NCBI GenBank assembly: GCA_020073325.1
Contig: JAIQFJ010000003.1
Location: 1 to 43,084 of the forward strand
Length of the DNA stretch: 43,084 bases
Reading direction: 5' to 3'
Source: Terriglobia bacterium
GTDB taxonomy: Bacteria; Acidobacteriota; Terriglobia; Bryobacterales; Bryobacteraceae
Of this stretch, positions 1 to 8,508 are shown in pieces. The translations under genes were made by a program, and so were the position numbers. The notes under the pieces are model-generated. The model saw only the letters and a program-made list of their open reading frames with translations, was not told the origin of the DNA and did not search any database. Position 1 is the first letter of the stretch, and every line of letters starts with the position of its first letter.

Positions 1-12
1 TTCGTTCATCAT
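1..12 (-). CDS. Possible 5' end of a downstream gene (partial)
   Basis: Eleven bases after the stop codon of the DUF1549/DUF1553 gene, the minus strand has two consecutive ATG codons followed by AAC GAA, then leaves the window. In Planctomycetes and Acidobacteriota, DUF1549/DUF1553 genes are very often followed directly by a DUF1501 (Tat-exported sulfatase-like) gene, so this may be its start. That identity rests only on family context. Four codons are visible and there is no convincing Shine-Dalgarno sequence. Confidence 0.25.
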
Positions 13-23
13 GACGGGGAGCC

Positions 24-1955
24 TCAGTAGTTGAACAGGAAATCTACCTTGTTGTACAAGGTCCACATCAGTTCCTGCACCTTCTGCGTTTTCGTCGTGC
101 CGGCGGCGGATCCGATCAGCGTCGCGGCGGCCTGTTTTTCCGCATCGGTGGGATAGCGCGAAAGAATGTTGATGTACAGCGCGCCGATCAGGCTGTTGAC
201 GTCGGATTGCGCCAGCGCCTTGGTGAGCAGGCTCGGCGAAGGGTTGGACGCAGGCGTCGCGATCAGCCGGTTCATGACGATTCCGTCGTTCATCAGCACC
301 AGCGCCTGCTGCGTTGCGCCATCGGGGCGGCGCGGCTGGTCGTCGCGGTTGCCGGGGAGAAACGCCTTGAGGAACACCGAACCTTCGGCGGAGGGCTCGG
401 GGTATTTCATGGCCCAGTTCAGCGGCGTGACCCCGCCGGCCAGCGCCACGTTGAACGTCACCGGCACGTTGCTCGACAATGCGAGCGAATCCTGCACTTC
501 TTCTCCCCACAGCCGCCGGACGTTATGACGGGCGAACAGCGGCGCCCAGTTTGGATTCCACTTGGCCGGATCGTACTGCGATTCGAGCTGATACGCATTC
601 GAGTTCGCGATCAGCCGCATCAGGCGTTTGAGGTCGTAATTGTTCGCTGCGAAATCCTCGGCGAGCGCGTTCAGCAGCTCCGGATTCGACGGCTGCAGCG
701 TCCACGGCGACGGCGGAGGATTGTTCGGATCGAGCCGCGCGGGATCGAACTGATCCGGCGGATCGACAATTCCGACGCCGAAAAACGCGGCCCAGACATA
801 ATTCACCGCCGCGCGCGCGAATTGCATGTCGCTGGTGACGATGCGGGCCAGCGCCTGCCGGTATCCCTCGCCCGACTTCGGACCTTCTCCGGTAAAGACG
901 TAGGCCGGCGGAATCATCTTGGTCGACCCCACAGGCTGGCGCGGCGGACGATTGCCGGTGGTGGTGTTCAGCAAGTAGTCGTTCTTGGACGTATTGTTGT
1001 CGACCGGGTACCACAGCCGCGGGCTGCTGGTGTTGGTCGGGTCCGAGAGCGGATTCTGCAAAGAAATGTGCGCAAGAAACGCCGACGTGCCCCACGCCTG
1101 CATGCGCGTGGTGCCCGCCGCCCACAGGTTGAGCGTGTCGAGATGACCGCGGCCGTTGTGGCACAGCAGGCAGTTGAGATGCGCGATCCCCAGGAACGTA
1201 TCCGCGACGTTCGCCGTCATGGCGTCGTAGGTGTCCTGCGCGGGGATGTTGGTGCCGGTGACGCGGCCGTTGATGATCCAGTTCAGCTCGCCCTGATTGA
1301 AATTATTGTTACCCGCCGAGCCGATCAACTGCTTCGCCATGACATTGTAAGGAACGCCCTGCGCCAGCGACGCGCGGATCCAGTTATTGAAGGCGTCGCG
1401 GCCCGCTACGCCGATTGCCGTTCCGGTGCTCGGCCAGTTCGCAGCGCTCTTGAACAGATCGCCGTAGAACATGGTCCATTTGTCGATCCATTGGGGAGAC
1501 GCGAGAAGTTCATCGACCAGCGCGGCGCGCTTGTTCGGATTCGTATCCGCGACGAATGCGATCACGCGATCCGCGACCGGAACGCGGCCGGTGAGATCGA
1601 GCGTCACGCGGCGAATAAATTCGTAATCGTTGGTGGGCGCGGCCGGAGTCGCGCCGTTCGCCTTGAACGTCTTCCAGAGGAAGACGTCGATCAGGTTCGA
1701 CGCGCTGTTCGATCCTCCGGAGCCGAACGTGCGCGATCCGCCGGGAGGGCTCGCCATCATGGCGGCCGGGGTCGCCAGCAGCCTGGTGACTTGCGCGGTC
1801 AACTCCGCGGCTTGATTCCGATGCGATCCCTCGCGCGGCAGAAAATGCTCGCGCTGAGGTCCGAAAAACGTGCACTCGGGATGGGCGACATCGCCGAGGT
1901 CTTGCGCTGATATGGTCCCGGCCAGCAAGAAAGCGGCCAGCAGGCATCTTGGCAT
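24..1955 (-). CDS. Secreted DUF1549/DUF1553 domain protein
   Basis: A 643-residue exported protein. I start it at the ATG at 1955 because a GGGGAG stretch sits five bases upstream and the product then begins with a clean signal peptide (MPRCLLAAFLLAGTISAQ). The upstream in-frame ATG at 2000 would bury that signal. A DUF1549-like segment covers roughly residues 85-285 (NLIDVFLWK, RRVTLDLTGRVP, SPQWIDKW), with a single CLLCH (CxxCH) motif near residues 262-266 that could hold a covalent heme. A DUF1553-like C-terminal part follows (RAAVNYVWAAFFGVG, LLNALAEDF). In Planctomycetes and Acidobacteriota the family is linked to secreted, often cytochrome-type, proteins of unknown reaction. The usual partner is a DUF1501 gene, which would begin at the window edge. 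The gene diverges from the TIGR03437 gene across 162 bases. Confidence 0.88.
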   Translation of the reverse strand: MPRCLLAAFLLAGTISAQDLGDVAHPECTFFGPQREHFLPREGSHRNQAAELTAQVTRLLATPAAMMASPPGGSRTFGSGGSNSASNLIDVFLWKTFKANGATPAAPTNDYEFIRRVTLDLTGRVPVADRVIAFVADTNPNKRAALVDELLASPQWIDKWTMFYGDLFKSAANWPSTGTAIGVAGRDAFNNWIRASLAQGVPYNVMAKQLIGSAGNNNFNQGELNWIINGRVTGTNIPAQDTYDAMTANVADTFLGIAHLNCLLCHNGRGHLDTLNLWAAGTTRMQAWGTSAFLAHISLQNPLSDPTNTSSPRLWYPVDNNTSKNDYLLNTTTGNRPPRQPVGSTKMIPPAYVFTGEGPKSGEGYRQALARIVTSDMQFARAAVNYVWAAFFGVGIVDPPDQFDPARLDPNNPPPSPWTLQPSNPELLNALAEDFAANNYDLKRLMRLIANSNAYQLESQYDPAKWNPNWAPLFARHNVRRLWGEEVQDSLALSSNVPVTFNVALAGGVTPLNWAMKYPEPSAEGSVFLKAFLPGNRDDQPRRPDGATQQALVLMNDGIVMNRLIATPASNPSPSLLTKALAQSDVNSLIGALYINILSRYPTDAEKQAAATLIGSAAGTTKTQKVQELMWTLYNKVDFLFNY

Positions 1956-2074
1956 TCCACTCCCCGTCGTTAAATTATGCAGCAACAAACCCCGGCGCAC
2001 AATGTGAGTTGCTGGCGATAAGGCTCTTTTCAGAGGAGGTTAGGGAGTCTCTACGTTTCGGAATTAAATCGGCT

Positions 2075-2086
2075 TCACGCGCGTGA
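2075..2086. promoter_or_regulatory. Perfect 12-bp palindrome in a divergent intergenic region
   Basis: TCACGCGCGTGA is self-complementary over 12 bases and lies 31 bases before the ATG of the TIGR03437 gene, in the 162-base gap between two divergent genes. A weaker dyad, ACCGG-GCCAG-CCGGT, follows directly. The placement suits an operator for a dimeric regulator, but no regulator is identifiable and GC-rich palindromes can arise by chance. Nothing else in this gap looks like a gene. Confidence 0.25.
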
Positions 2087-2117
2087 CCGGGCCAGCCGGT
2101 GCGGGTTAGATTGAACT

Positions 2118-3983
2118 ATGAACGCGAAGTTCTTCGGAATCATCGCCGCACTGGGGATGGCGGCGTCGGCGCAGGTCTCCGACAACGCGTCGCTCAGCGG
2201 TAAGTACTACTTCCGGCACGTTTTACTGATCACCGACGGCACGGCCAACATCACCGACACACGCACCGGATTCGGAACTCTTGTGTTCGACGGCAAAGGC
2301 GGCTTTTCCATCGCCGGACAGCAGCTTGTGGGCGGGTCGGCTCCGGCAAATCTCACAGGATCGGGGATTTACAGCGTAAAACCCGGCGGATTCGTCACCA
2401 TGACCAACCCGCAGCGCTCGGGCGCGACGCTGAATGCAAGGCTGGGGACGGGTGCGCTGGTGGGATCGTCGACCGAGGCCGGGAACACGGTGTTCGATCT
2501 GTTCCTGGCGATTCCCGCGCCGTCGCAGGCGACGTCGGCGACGACGATGAACAGTCCGTATTGGATCTCGACGCTGGAATTTCCCAACGGCGGCGCGGCG
2601 AACATTCGCAATACGAATTTCAAGCTGACGGCGAACGGCGCGGGCAGCTTCGCGGAATCGACGGTCACCGGCCAGGCCGCCAATCTTCAGAACAAGCTGC
2701 AGAGCCAGACCGTGGGTCCGATCACCTACACGCTTGCGGGCGATGGAACCGGGACGCTCACGTTTCCTCTCGCGCAGGGGCTGGACGCGACGACGCAGCT
2801 TCTCGCGGGGCAGAAAAATATCTACGTCGCGCAGGACGGCAGCTCTTTCATCGGCGGATCGGCGGCAGGAGGGGGGCACGGGCTGGTGGTCGGCGTGCGC
2901 GCGTTCGCCAATGGGGCGACGAACGCAAGCTGGAACGGATTCTTCTTCGCGGCGGGCATGCGTTACGACGTCGCGCAGCCGGGGTTCGCGGCGCGGCTCT
3001 CGGCGATTTCGGGATCGGTGCACGCGGTGGGCGACGGGAACTCGGCCTGGTCGCGCAGGACGCGGCAGTCGGATGGAGTTTTGGATGCGGCACCTCTGAT
3101 CACGTACTCGCTCGGGGCGGATGGCTCGGGTGCGCTCACTTCTACGACCGGACGCGTCGCTCTCGCTTCCACGAAGAATGTTTTCTCGACAACCGGAGTC
3201 GATGTGACAGACTCGCTCAGCTACGAGCTGTACTTCGGCGCGGCGATGCCGGCGCAATCCGGGTCGGGCGTTTTTCTAAATCCGCAAGGGATCTATAACT
3301 CCGGGAGCTTTTCCCCTCCCGGATACCCGGTGGCGCCCGGGACGTTCGTGACGCTCTTCGGAACGGGCTTCGGATCGCAGACAGCGACGACCACCGCGTT
3401 TCCAGTGAAGACGCAGCTCGCGGGAGTGCAGGTCACGGTGAACAGCACGCCCGCGCCGGTCTACAGCGTCGTCGGCGGCGCTTCGCCTTTGATTACGGCG
3501 ATCGTTCCCTACGAAGTCACGGGATCGTCCGCGACGTTTCAGGTGATCGTGAACGGAACGAAGTCGAACGCGGTGGACGTCCCGCTCGCGCCGACGGCTC
3601 CCGGAGTCTTCAGCGTGCCCCCGAATGGGATCAGCGACGCGGCGGTTCGTCATGCGGACGGAACCATTGTGAACTCGGACAGTCCCGCGACGCGCGGGGA
3701 ATATGTCGCGGTGTACCTGGCGGGGCTCGGCGCGGTGAATCCGTCGGTGAGCGACGGGCAGGCCACGCCGACCAACACGTTGTACAAGATGACCGGTCCT
3801 GTAAATGTGTACGTCGGCGGGCAGTTGGTGCAGAACGTGGCTTTTTCGGGGCTGACGCCGACGCTGGCGGGACTCTATCAGCTCAACATTCAGATTCCGG
3901 TAACGATCGGTTCCGGTGCGCAGAGCCTGGCGGTGCAGACGGCGGATTGCTTCACCGATATGGTGACGATCTGGGTGCAGTGA
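2118..3983 (+). CDS. Secreted protein with TIGR03437 C-terminal domain
   Basis: A 621-residue protein with a short N-terminal signal peptide ending around AASAQ. Residues ~25-390 are a low-complexity, beta-rich region with no motif I recognise; it repeats GTGTLTF/GSGALTS-like phrases. From about residue 395 to the end it matches the Solibacterales-type C-terminal domain TIGR03437: PGTFVTLFGTGFG, then SPLITAIVPYEV, then YVAVYLAGLGAVNPSV, then LAGLYQLNIQIP. The domain resembles Ig/TIG-fold modules and is typical of exported proteins in Bryobacterales; its function is unknown. The gene ends with TGA immediately adjacent to the stop codon of convergent mnmE, with no intergenic base. Confidence 0.9.
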   Translation: MNAKFFGIIAALGMAASAQVSDNASLSGKYYFRHVLLITDGTANITDTRTGFGTLVFDGKGGFSIAGQQLVGGSAPANLTGSGIYSVKPGGFVTMTNPQRSGATLNARLGTGALVGSSTEAGNTVFDLFLAIPAPSQATSATTMNSPYWISTLEFPNGGAANIRNTNFKLTANGAGSFAESTVTGQAANLQNKLQSQTVGPITYTLAGDGTGTLTFPLAQGLDATTQLLAGQKNIYVAQDGSSFIGGSAAGGGHGLVVGVRAFANGATNASWNGFFFAAGMRYDVAQPGFAARLSAISGSVHAVGDGNSAWSRRTRQSDGVLDAAPLITYSLGADGSGALTSTTGRVALASTKNVFSTTGVDVTDSLSYELYFGAAMPAQSGSGVFLNPQGIYNSGSFSPPGYPVAPGTFVTLFGTGFGSQTATTTAFPVKTQLAGVQVTVNSTPAPVYSVVGGASPLITAIVPYEVTGSSATFQVIVNGTKSNAVDVPLAPTAPGVFSVPPNGISDAAVRHADGTIVNSDSPATRGEYVAVYLAGLGAVNPSVSDGQATPTNTLYKMTGPVNVYVGGQLVQNVAFSGLTPTLAGLYQLNIQIPVTIGSGAQSLAVQTADCFTDMVTIWVQ

Positions 3984-5297
3984 TTACTTGCCGATGCAAA
4001 ACGTCGAGAAGATGCGATTGAGAATATCGTCCGCCGTGGTCGCGCCGGTAATCGAATCGATCGGGCGCAAGGCGGCGTAGAGATCGAGCAGCAGCATCTC
4101 GTGCGGAATTCCGATCGCTGCGGCGTTGCGCGCCTGCTCCAGCGCCTCGCGCGATTCTTTGAGAAGCTGCTCGTGGCGGATGCTGGTGATGAAACCGCCT
4201 TCGAGTTCGCGATGCGGAGCCAGTGTGTCGATCAGGCGTACGCGCAATTCCGGCAAGCCTTCGCCGGTGAGCGCGGATACCGGCAGGGTATCGGGGATTT
4301 TTCCCAGATCCGATTTGTTGCCGACCACAAGTGTCTTGCCAGAGGCACGCGCACGGCGGATCAGTTCGTCATCCTGTTCGGTCAGCGGCACCGACGCATC
4401 GACGACCACGAGGGTGACGTCAGCGTCGGCAATCGCTTGGTAACTGCGTTCGATGCCGAGGCTCTCCACGACGTCCCGCGAGTTGCGGATGCCGGCGGTA
4501 TCGACGAACCGGACCGGAATTCCTTCGAGCGACGCGGTTTCCGAAACCAGGTCGCGCGTGGTGCCCGGAATATCGGTGACGATCGCGCGGTCCTGCTCGA
4601 GAAGGCGGTTAAACAGGCTGCTCTTGCCGACGTTCGGCCGTCCGACGATCGCGAGCGTGAATCCGTTGTGAACTAATTTCCCATAAGAGAACGAAGCGAT
4701 CAGCTCGCAGATCGCGCTTAAAATGCGGCCGATGCGGCGCAGGATTTCTTCGGCGGGCGCGACGTCGATATCGTCTTCGGCAAAGTCGATACCGGCTTCG
4801 AGTAGGGCGATCAGTTCGAGCAGTTGCTCCTTCACCGGCTTGAGACGCCGCGAGACGGAGCCTTCCACCTGCTGCGCGGCGATGCGGGCCTGATAAAGCG
4901 TCGTGGCCTCGATCAGATCGCGAACCGCTTCGGCTTGCGGCAGATCGATGCGGCCGTGGAGATAGGCGCGCAGTGTGAACTCGCCCGGTTCGTCGAGGCG
5001 GGCGCCGGCTTCACAGGCCCGCTCCAATGCGTGACGCAGAATGACCGGCGCGCCGTGGCAGGAAATCTCGACGACGTCTTCGGCGGTATACGATCGCGGC
5101 GCGGCGAAGTAGGTGACCACCACCTGATCGACCTCCGGCAATTCGCCGAACGTCGCACGCCACGATTCAAGCGGGGCGTTCAGCCGCAGAATCTTTTCGG
5201 CGATCGGGCGGGCATTCGCGCCGGAGAGACGCACCACACCGATGCCTCCACGACCCGCGGGAGTCGAGATGGCGGCGATCGTGTCCTTCAAATTCAT
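3984..5297 (-). CDS. mnmE: tRNA uridine-5-carboxymethylaminomethyl modification GTPase MnmE
   Basis: A 437-residue GTPase that acts with MnmG to install the (carboxymethyl)aminomethyl group on wobble U34 of certain tRNAs. The N-terminal folate-binding domain begins [21 protein letters not shown]. The G domain is inserted in the helical domain: G1 GRPNVGKS (219-226), G2 around PGTT (244-247), G3 DTAG (266-269), G4 NKSD (327-330). The protein ends in CIGK, the invariant C(I/L/V)GK terminus with the catalytic cysteine, so it is complete. It is the last gene of the rpmH-rnpA-yidD-yidC-khpB-mnmE series and lies 50 bases after khpB. No Shine-Dalgarno sequence is visible before the ATG; a 22-bp palindrome occupies that position. 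mnmG is not adjacent. Confidence 0.97.
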   Translation of the reverse strand: MNLKDTIAAISTPAGRGGIGVVRLSGANARPIAEKILRLNAPLESWRATFGELPEVDQVVVTYFAAPRSYTAEDVVEISCHGAPVILRHALERACEAGARLDEPGEFTLRAYLHGRIDLPQAEAVRDLIEATTLYQARIAAQQVEGSVSRRLKPVKEQLLELIALLEAGIDFAEDDIDVAPAEEILRRIGRILSAICELIASFSYGKLVHNGFTLAIVGRPNVGKSSLFNRLLEQDRAIVTDIPGTTRDLVSETASLEGIPVRFVDTAGIRNSRDVVESLGIERSYQAIADADVTLVVVDASVPLTEQDDELIRRARASGKTLVVGNKSDLGKIPDTLPVSALTGEGLPELRVRLIDTLAPHRELEGGFITSIRHEQLLKESREALEQARNAAAIGIPHEMLLLDLYAALRPIDSITGATTADDILNRIFSTFCIGK

Positions 5298-5304
5298 ATT
5301 GGGC

Positions 5305-5326
5305 CGTTAATTCACGTGAATGAACG
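5305..5326. promoter_or_regulatory. 22-bp palindrome just upstream of mnmE
   Basis: CGTTAATTCACGTGAATGAACG is palindromic with one mismatched pair. Its centre is the perfect 12-mer ATTCACGTGAAT, with a CACGTG core. It ends 8 bases before the mnmE ATG on the minus strand, within the 50-base khpB-mnmE gap. A loopless palindrome suits a dimeric protein site better than an RNA hairpin. It could be an operator for a separate mnmE promoter or an mRNA structure near the ribosome binding site. Neither is proven. Confidence 0.35.
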
Positions 5327-5347
5327 TTTATTGACGGCTGAAGAAGA

Positions 5348-5977
5348 TTAGCGCCGCGGGCGGCGGTCCCGGTCGCCTCGGGGGCCGCGATCGCCACGAG
5401 GACCACGACCAAAGGGACGGCGCGGGGCATCGTCTTCAGGCCGCGGACGAGGTGGACGAATCGGTTCCGGTAGGACCTTCGTATCCGACGTCACCACGAC
5501 CACCTGACGGAGGGGACCCATGCCGACGCTCTCACTGCGCACCTCGGATTCGCCGCGCAGCGTGAGATGAATGATGCGGCGCTCCCGGCTGTTCATCGGG
5601 CTGAAGTGGAACGGCATGCGCGATTTCTTCACGCGCTCCGCCGCCGCCAACGCGCTCATGCGCAACTCTTCGATGCGCAGCACGCGATAATCGTTCGCGT
5701 CGAAACACAGGCGCGAATGCTCATCGGCCGGCATGCCGAGCGCTTCCATGGTCAACTGCTCCAGCGCCAGCAGCAGTTCGGCTTTGTTGCCCAGCAGCAG
5801 GTCGACGTCGGGACCGTTGAAGCGGATCAGCAGGTCGGGATTTTCAAAATCAGGGTGCGGAGTTTCGCCCTCCGTAATCGAATATTGGAGGTCGAACCCG
5901 GCCAGCCGAAACGTCATGTCCAGGAATTGTTTGATCCGGGGGCCGGCTTCAGCGAGGGTGAACTTCTTTTCGGGCAA
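5348..5977 (-). CDS. khpB: RNA-binding protein KhpB/Jag (KH and R3H domains)
   Basis: A 209-residue cytoplasmic RNA-binding protein of the KhpB (Jag/EloR) family, encoded directly downstream of yidC as in most bacteria. A degenerate type-II KH domain spans ~25-85: the usual GxxG loop reads GNKA (63-66), losing the second glycine. An R3H domain spans ~100-162 with PMNSRERRIIH, carrying Arg133 and His137 of the R-x3-H signature. The tail (~170-209) is rich in Pro, Arg, Gly and Asp with repeated RGPRGDR units, probably disordered and nucleic-acid binding. The separate N-terminal Jag_N domain of some homologues is absent. The start is a TTG with AAGGA just upstream, five bases after the yidC stop codon. 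KhpB proteins influence cell elongation and sRNA/mRNA binding in Firmicutes; a similar role here is inference. Confidence 0.93.
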   Translation of the reverse strand: MPEKKFTLAEAGPRIKQFLDMTFRLAGFDLQYSITEGETPHPDFENPDLLIRFNGPDVDLLLGNKAELLLALEQLTMEALGMPADEHSRLCFDANDYRVLRIEELRMSALAAAERVKKSRMPFHFSPMNSRERRIIHLTLRGESEVRSESVGMGPLRQVVVVTSDTKVLPEPIRPPRPRPEDDAPRRPFGRGPRGDRGPRGDRDRRPRR

Positions 5978-5982
5978 GTTCC

Positions 5983-7671
5983 TTATCTCTTCTTCTTAGG
6001 CGCTACTGGCACCGGCGCCGCAGGTGCGGGCGAAGCGCCCCGATTCATCAACCATTGCTGGAGGATACCCACCAGGTTGCCAGTCAAATAGTATAGTACC
6101 AGTCCGGACGACAGGAAATAAAAGATATAGCCGAGAAACAGCGGCATGATCATCATCATTTTCTGTTGTGACGGATCGACGCCGGGCTGGGGCGTCATTT
6201 TCTGCGTCAGGAACTGGGTGACGATCAGGATAATCGGCAGAATCCGGATCGCAATCGTTTCCGGCTGCGAAAGGTCGTGCACCCACAGCCACTCCGCGCC
6301 GCGCATTTCAATGGAAATGCTCAGCACTTTGTAGAACGCATACAGGAACGGAAGCTGGATCAGCATCGGCACGCATCCGCCCATCGGATTGACGCCCTCG
6401 CGCTTGTACAGATCCATCATTTCCTGGTTCTGCTCGGCCTTCTTCGGATCGCGCAGCCCGATATTTTTGTACTTCGCGTTGATCGCGGCGATCTGCGGCT
6501 GGAGCCGCTGCATCTTGCGCGACGATTTCAGGCTGGTCAGGCGCAGCGGGAACAGGATCAGGTTGATGACGATGGTCACCAGGATGATCGCCCAGCCCCA
6601 GTTGTGCGTGAAGTGATCGGCGGTCCAGTTTAAAGCGAGGAACAGCGGCTTGGCCAGGACTTCGAACCATCCCCAATCGACCAGTTGCGTGAGCTTCGGA
6701 TTGACGCGGCTCAACAGGTCCGTATCCTTGGGGCCGACGAAAAACGAAAAAGCGTTGACGCCGTCGCCGCCGACGGCCGCTCCCACGCGCTGCTCTTCGC
6801 CGCTGTTATCCTGTTTCGGAACCGAATCGGCGAAGATCGTCATTTCCACCGAAGATTTACCTTCCGGCAGAAAAACGCCCGCGAAATACTTGTCTTCCAG
6901 GCCGGCAAACGAGTAGGAACCCGACGTCGCCACCGGACCGTTCTTGGCTTCCTTGGGATCCTTCTCCTGCAGCTTCGAATTGGCCAGGTCGTAATAGACG
7001 GCCTTCTGTTCCGCGGTGGCGTTCACCACCGTTTCATCGCCGAAGCCGCCGCGCCACTCAATCGAGTGCGGGACCAGGACACCGTCGTCGCTGACCTGCG
7101 TCGTGATGGCGATCAGATAGCTGCTCTTGGAAAACTTGAACGACTTCTTGGTGACGGAGCGCCCGTCGGAAAATTCGAAATTAACGCCCAGCTTGTCAGG
7201 CGTGTGCTCCATTTTAAACAGCGCGGTGTTCGGATCGACAGGCAGCTGCTGATTCTTGAAAGCGAGCGAAAACGGCGGGGGGACTTTGGCCAGCGAGGCC
7301 TGATTCGCCAGGTCGAGCGGCTGATTCTTGTGATCCTTGAAGGCTTTGAGAATCCAGCTTCGGACCACGGCTCCGCGGTTGGAAAACGTAACGCGATAGT
7401 AGTCCGTGTCGATGGTAAACGTTTCTTCCTGATCGGCATGAACCTGCCCCGGCATCTCGGCGGCTTTCGCCCGGATGGGAGACGGCGGCGGCGGAGCCGG
7501 CTTCTCGGCCTGTTTGGCGACCTCCGTGGTTTTCGCAGGACCGGGTTTCGACGCGTTCTGCGGCGCCGGCGCGGGCTTATAAAAATACTGCGTGCCGAAG
7601 AGCACCAGCCCCATCAGCAGGAAAGCGAGGAGCAGCCTCGTTTCCATCGTCATTTCTTTCTTTTCAGGCAT
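5983..7671 (-). CDS. yidC: Membrane protein insertase YidC
   Basis: A 562-residue inner-membrane insertase/chaperone that inserts proteins alone or with SecYEG. It is the long, Gram-negative-type form: an N-terminal membrane anchor (LLLAFLLMGLVLFGTQYF), a Pro/Ala/Lys linker, a large periplasmic P1 domain (~70-330), then the conserved core with about five membrane segments. The core includes NWGWAIILVTIVINLILFPLR, the KMQRLQPQIAAI coiled-coil hairpin, GVNPMGGCVPMLIQLPF and a basic tail ending in KKKR. The arginine after NLILFPL is the conserved positive charge in the insertion groove. The first ATG (7671) is kept. In-frame ATGs at 7653 and 7647 would start nearer the membrane segment, and none has a strong Shine-Dalgarno sequence. 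It lies 6 bases after yidD. Confidence 0.96.
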   Translation of the reverse strand: MPEKKEMTMETRLLLAFLLMGLVLFGTQYFYKPAPAPQNASKPGPAKTTEVAKQAEKPAPPPPSPIRAKAAEMPGQVHADQEETFTIDTDYYRVTFSNRGAVVRSWILKAFKDHKNQPLDLANQASLAKVPPPFSLAFKNQQLPVDPNTALFKMEHTPDKLGVNFEFSDGRSVTKKSFKFSKSSYLIAITTQVSDDGVLVPHSIEWRGGFGDETVVNATAEQKAVYYDLANSKLQEKDPKEAKNGPVATSGSYSFAGLEDKYFAGVFLPEGKSSVEMTIFADSVPKQDNSGEEQRVGAAVGGDGVNAFSFFVGPKDTDLLSRVNPKLTQLVDWGWFEVLAKPLFLALNWTADHFTHNWGWAIILVTIVINLILFPLRLTSLKSSRKMQRLQPQIAAINAKYKNIGLRDPKKAEQNQEMMDLYKREGVNPMGGCVPMLIQLPFLYAFYKVLSISIEMRGAEWLWVHDLSQPETIAIRILPIILIVTQFLTQKMTPQPGVDPSQQKMMMIMPLFLGYIFYFLSSGLVLYYLTGNLVGILQQWLMNRGASPAPAAPVPVAPKKKR

Positions 7672-7677
7672 ACCGGC

Positions 7678-7887
7678 TTATCTGACGGGGTCGAATCCTC
7701 CGTGATGGAACGGGTGGCACTTCGAAAGGCGCTTTACACCCATCCAGACGCCTCGTGCGGTACCGTAGGTTTCAACGGCCTGCATCATGTACTCGGAACA
7801 GGTGGGGTGAAACCGGCAGGCCGAGGGCAGCATGGGCGAGATCCATCGCTTATAGATACGCAGGATCGCCAATGTTAGTGCCCGCAT
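7678..7887 (-). CDS. yidD: Membrane protein insertion efficiency factor YidD
   Basis: A 69-residue protein matching the YidD (PF01809) family along its whole length: an N-terminal amphipathic helix (LAILRIYKRWISP), then CRFHPTCSEYMMQAV and the cysteine-containing tail LSKCHPFHHGGFDPV. YidD aids insertion of proteins handled by YidC and sits between rnpA and yidC in most bacteria, as it does here. Its start overlaps the end of rnpA by 13 bases, which implies translational coupling. Confidence 0.96.
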   Translation of the reverse strand: MRALTLAILRIYKRWISPMLPSACRFHPTCSEYMMQAVETYGTARGVWMGVKRLSKCHPFHHGGFDPVR

Positions 7888-8240
7888 TTTTGAATCACCT
7901 TACCGAGCCCCCGCTCGATTTCGTCGAAAGCCGCCGTAAGCGCCGACCGCCGCGGGTTGACCACGATGTCCCACTGCGGGCCGAATTCGGCGCGATGCAG
8001 GCGGAACGCTTCGCGAATGCGGCGTTTGATACGGTTGCGGACCACTGCATTCCCGATAGCTCGCGGCACGGTGAGACCGATCCTGACTCCTGAGCGATCC
8101 GGCCTTTCCAGGCAGAAGGCCGCGAAGAGGGGACAGGTGACTCGAGTGCCTTTGTCATAGACGACGCGAAAGTCCGCGGATCGGAGGATCCGCGCCGATC
8201 GCGGGAAAGCCGAGGTTTTTTCAATCGCGCACAACGGCAC
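7875..8240 (-). CDS. rnpA: Ribonuclease P protein component
   Basis: A 121-residue basic protein subunit of RNase P, which helps the catalytic RNA mature tRNA 5' ends. The hallmark RNR helix is clear: GNAVVRNRIKRRIREAFR. It is preceded by the substrate-binding beta-sheet (FPRSARILRSADFRVVY, VRIGLTVPRAIG) and followed by WDIVVNPRRSA. The start is a GTG at 8240, 14 bases after the rpmH stop codon; no in-frame ATG exists before the conserved part. The rpmH-rnpA-yidD arrangement is the standard one, so the identity is secure. Confidence 0.96.
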   Translation of the reverse strand: MPLCAIEKTSAFPRSARILRSADFRVVYDKGTRVTCPLFAAFCLERPDRSGVRIGLTVPRAIGNAVVRNRIKRRIREAFRLHRAEFGPQWDIVVNPRRSALTAAFDEIERGLGKVIQKCGH

Positions 8241-8254
8241 AAGCAGCCTGCGCG

Positions 8255-8425
8255 CTAAGCCTTGGCAACGCGTACGGCTCTTTCGTCACTCACGGTGAGC
8301 TTATGACGGCCCCGGGCGCGACGGCGCGCGAGCACGGCACGTCCGTTCTTGGATTTCATACGCGCGCGGAATCCATGCGTCTTGGCGCGCTTTCGATTAT
8401 TCGGCTGAAATGTACGTTTGGGCAT
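8255..8425 (-). CDS. rpmH: 50S ribosomal protein L34
   Basis: Read directly from the minus strand: ATG at 8425, TAG at 8255-8257, 56 codons. The product starts [20 protein letters not shown] and continues [20 protein letters not shown], the signature of L34, then ends with [16 protein letters not shown]. The tail is about ten residues longer than the ~46-residue E. coli protein, a length seen in other phyla. It is the first gene of the rpmH-rnpA-yidD-yidC-khpB-mnmE series. A likely promoter lies 60 bases upstream. Confidence 0.97.
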   Translation of the reverse strand: MPKRTFQPNNRKRAKTHGFRARMKSKNGRAVLARRRARGRHKLTVSDERAVRVAKA

Positions 8426-8485
8426 TTTGGTAATCGGGCAAGCGCAAGCGCACCCGTGCTTTCGGTTAACTTGGTGTCGCTATTT

Positions 8486-8494
8486 AGTATAGCA
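8486..8494 (-). promoter_or_regulatory. Extended -10 promoter for the rpmH series
   Basis: On the minus strand, between the preceding gene's stop codon (8509) and the rpmH ATG (8425), the sequence reads TGCTATACT. This is an extended -10 element (TGn) plus TATACT, a one-base departure from TATAAT. The matching -35 position reads CTGTAG, a weak hexamer, which is common for extended -10 promoters. Transcription would start about 53 bases before rpmH. No DnaA-box cluster is visible in this gap. Confidence 0.5.
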
Positions 8495-8508
8495 CCGGTT
8501 TCGGGAAC

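Noticed and set aside
207-1910. 567-codon plus-strand ORF opposite the DUF1549/DUF1553 gene
   Set aside because: Arginine-rich, low-complexity translation lying entirely antisense to a gene with clear domains. It is a GC-rich shadow frame.
6685-7878. 397-codon plus-strand ORF opposite yidC and yidD
   Set aside because: Antisense to two certain genes, with a composition typical of a shadow frame.
8426-8508. Replication origin next to rpmH
   Set aside because: No dnaA gene, no DnaA-box-like repeats and no AT-rich unwinding region are visible in the gap.
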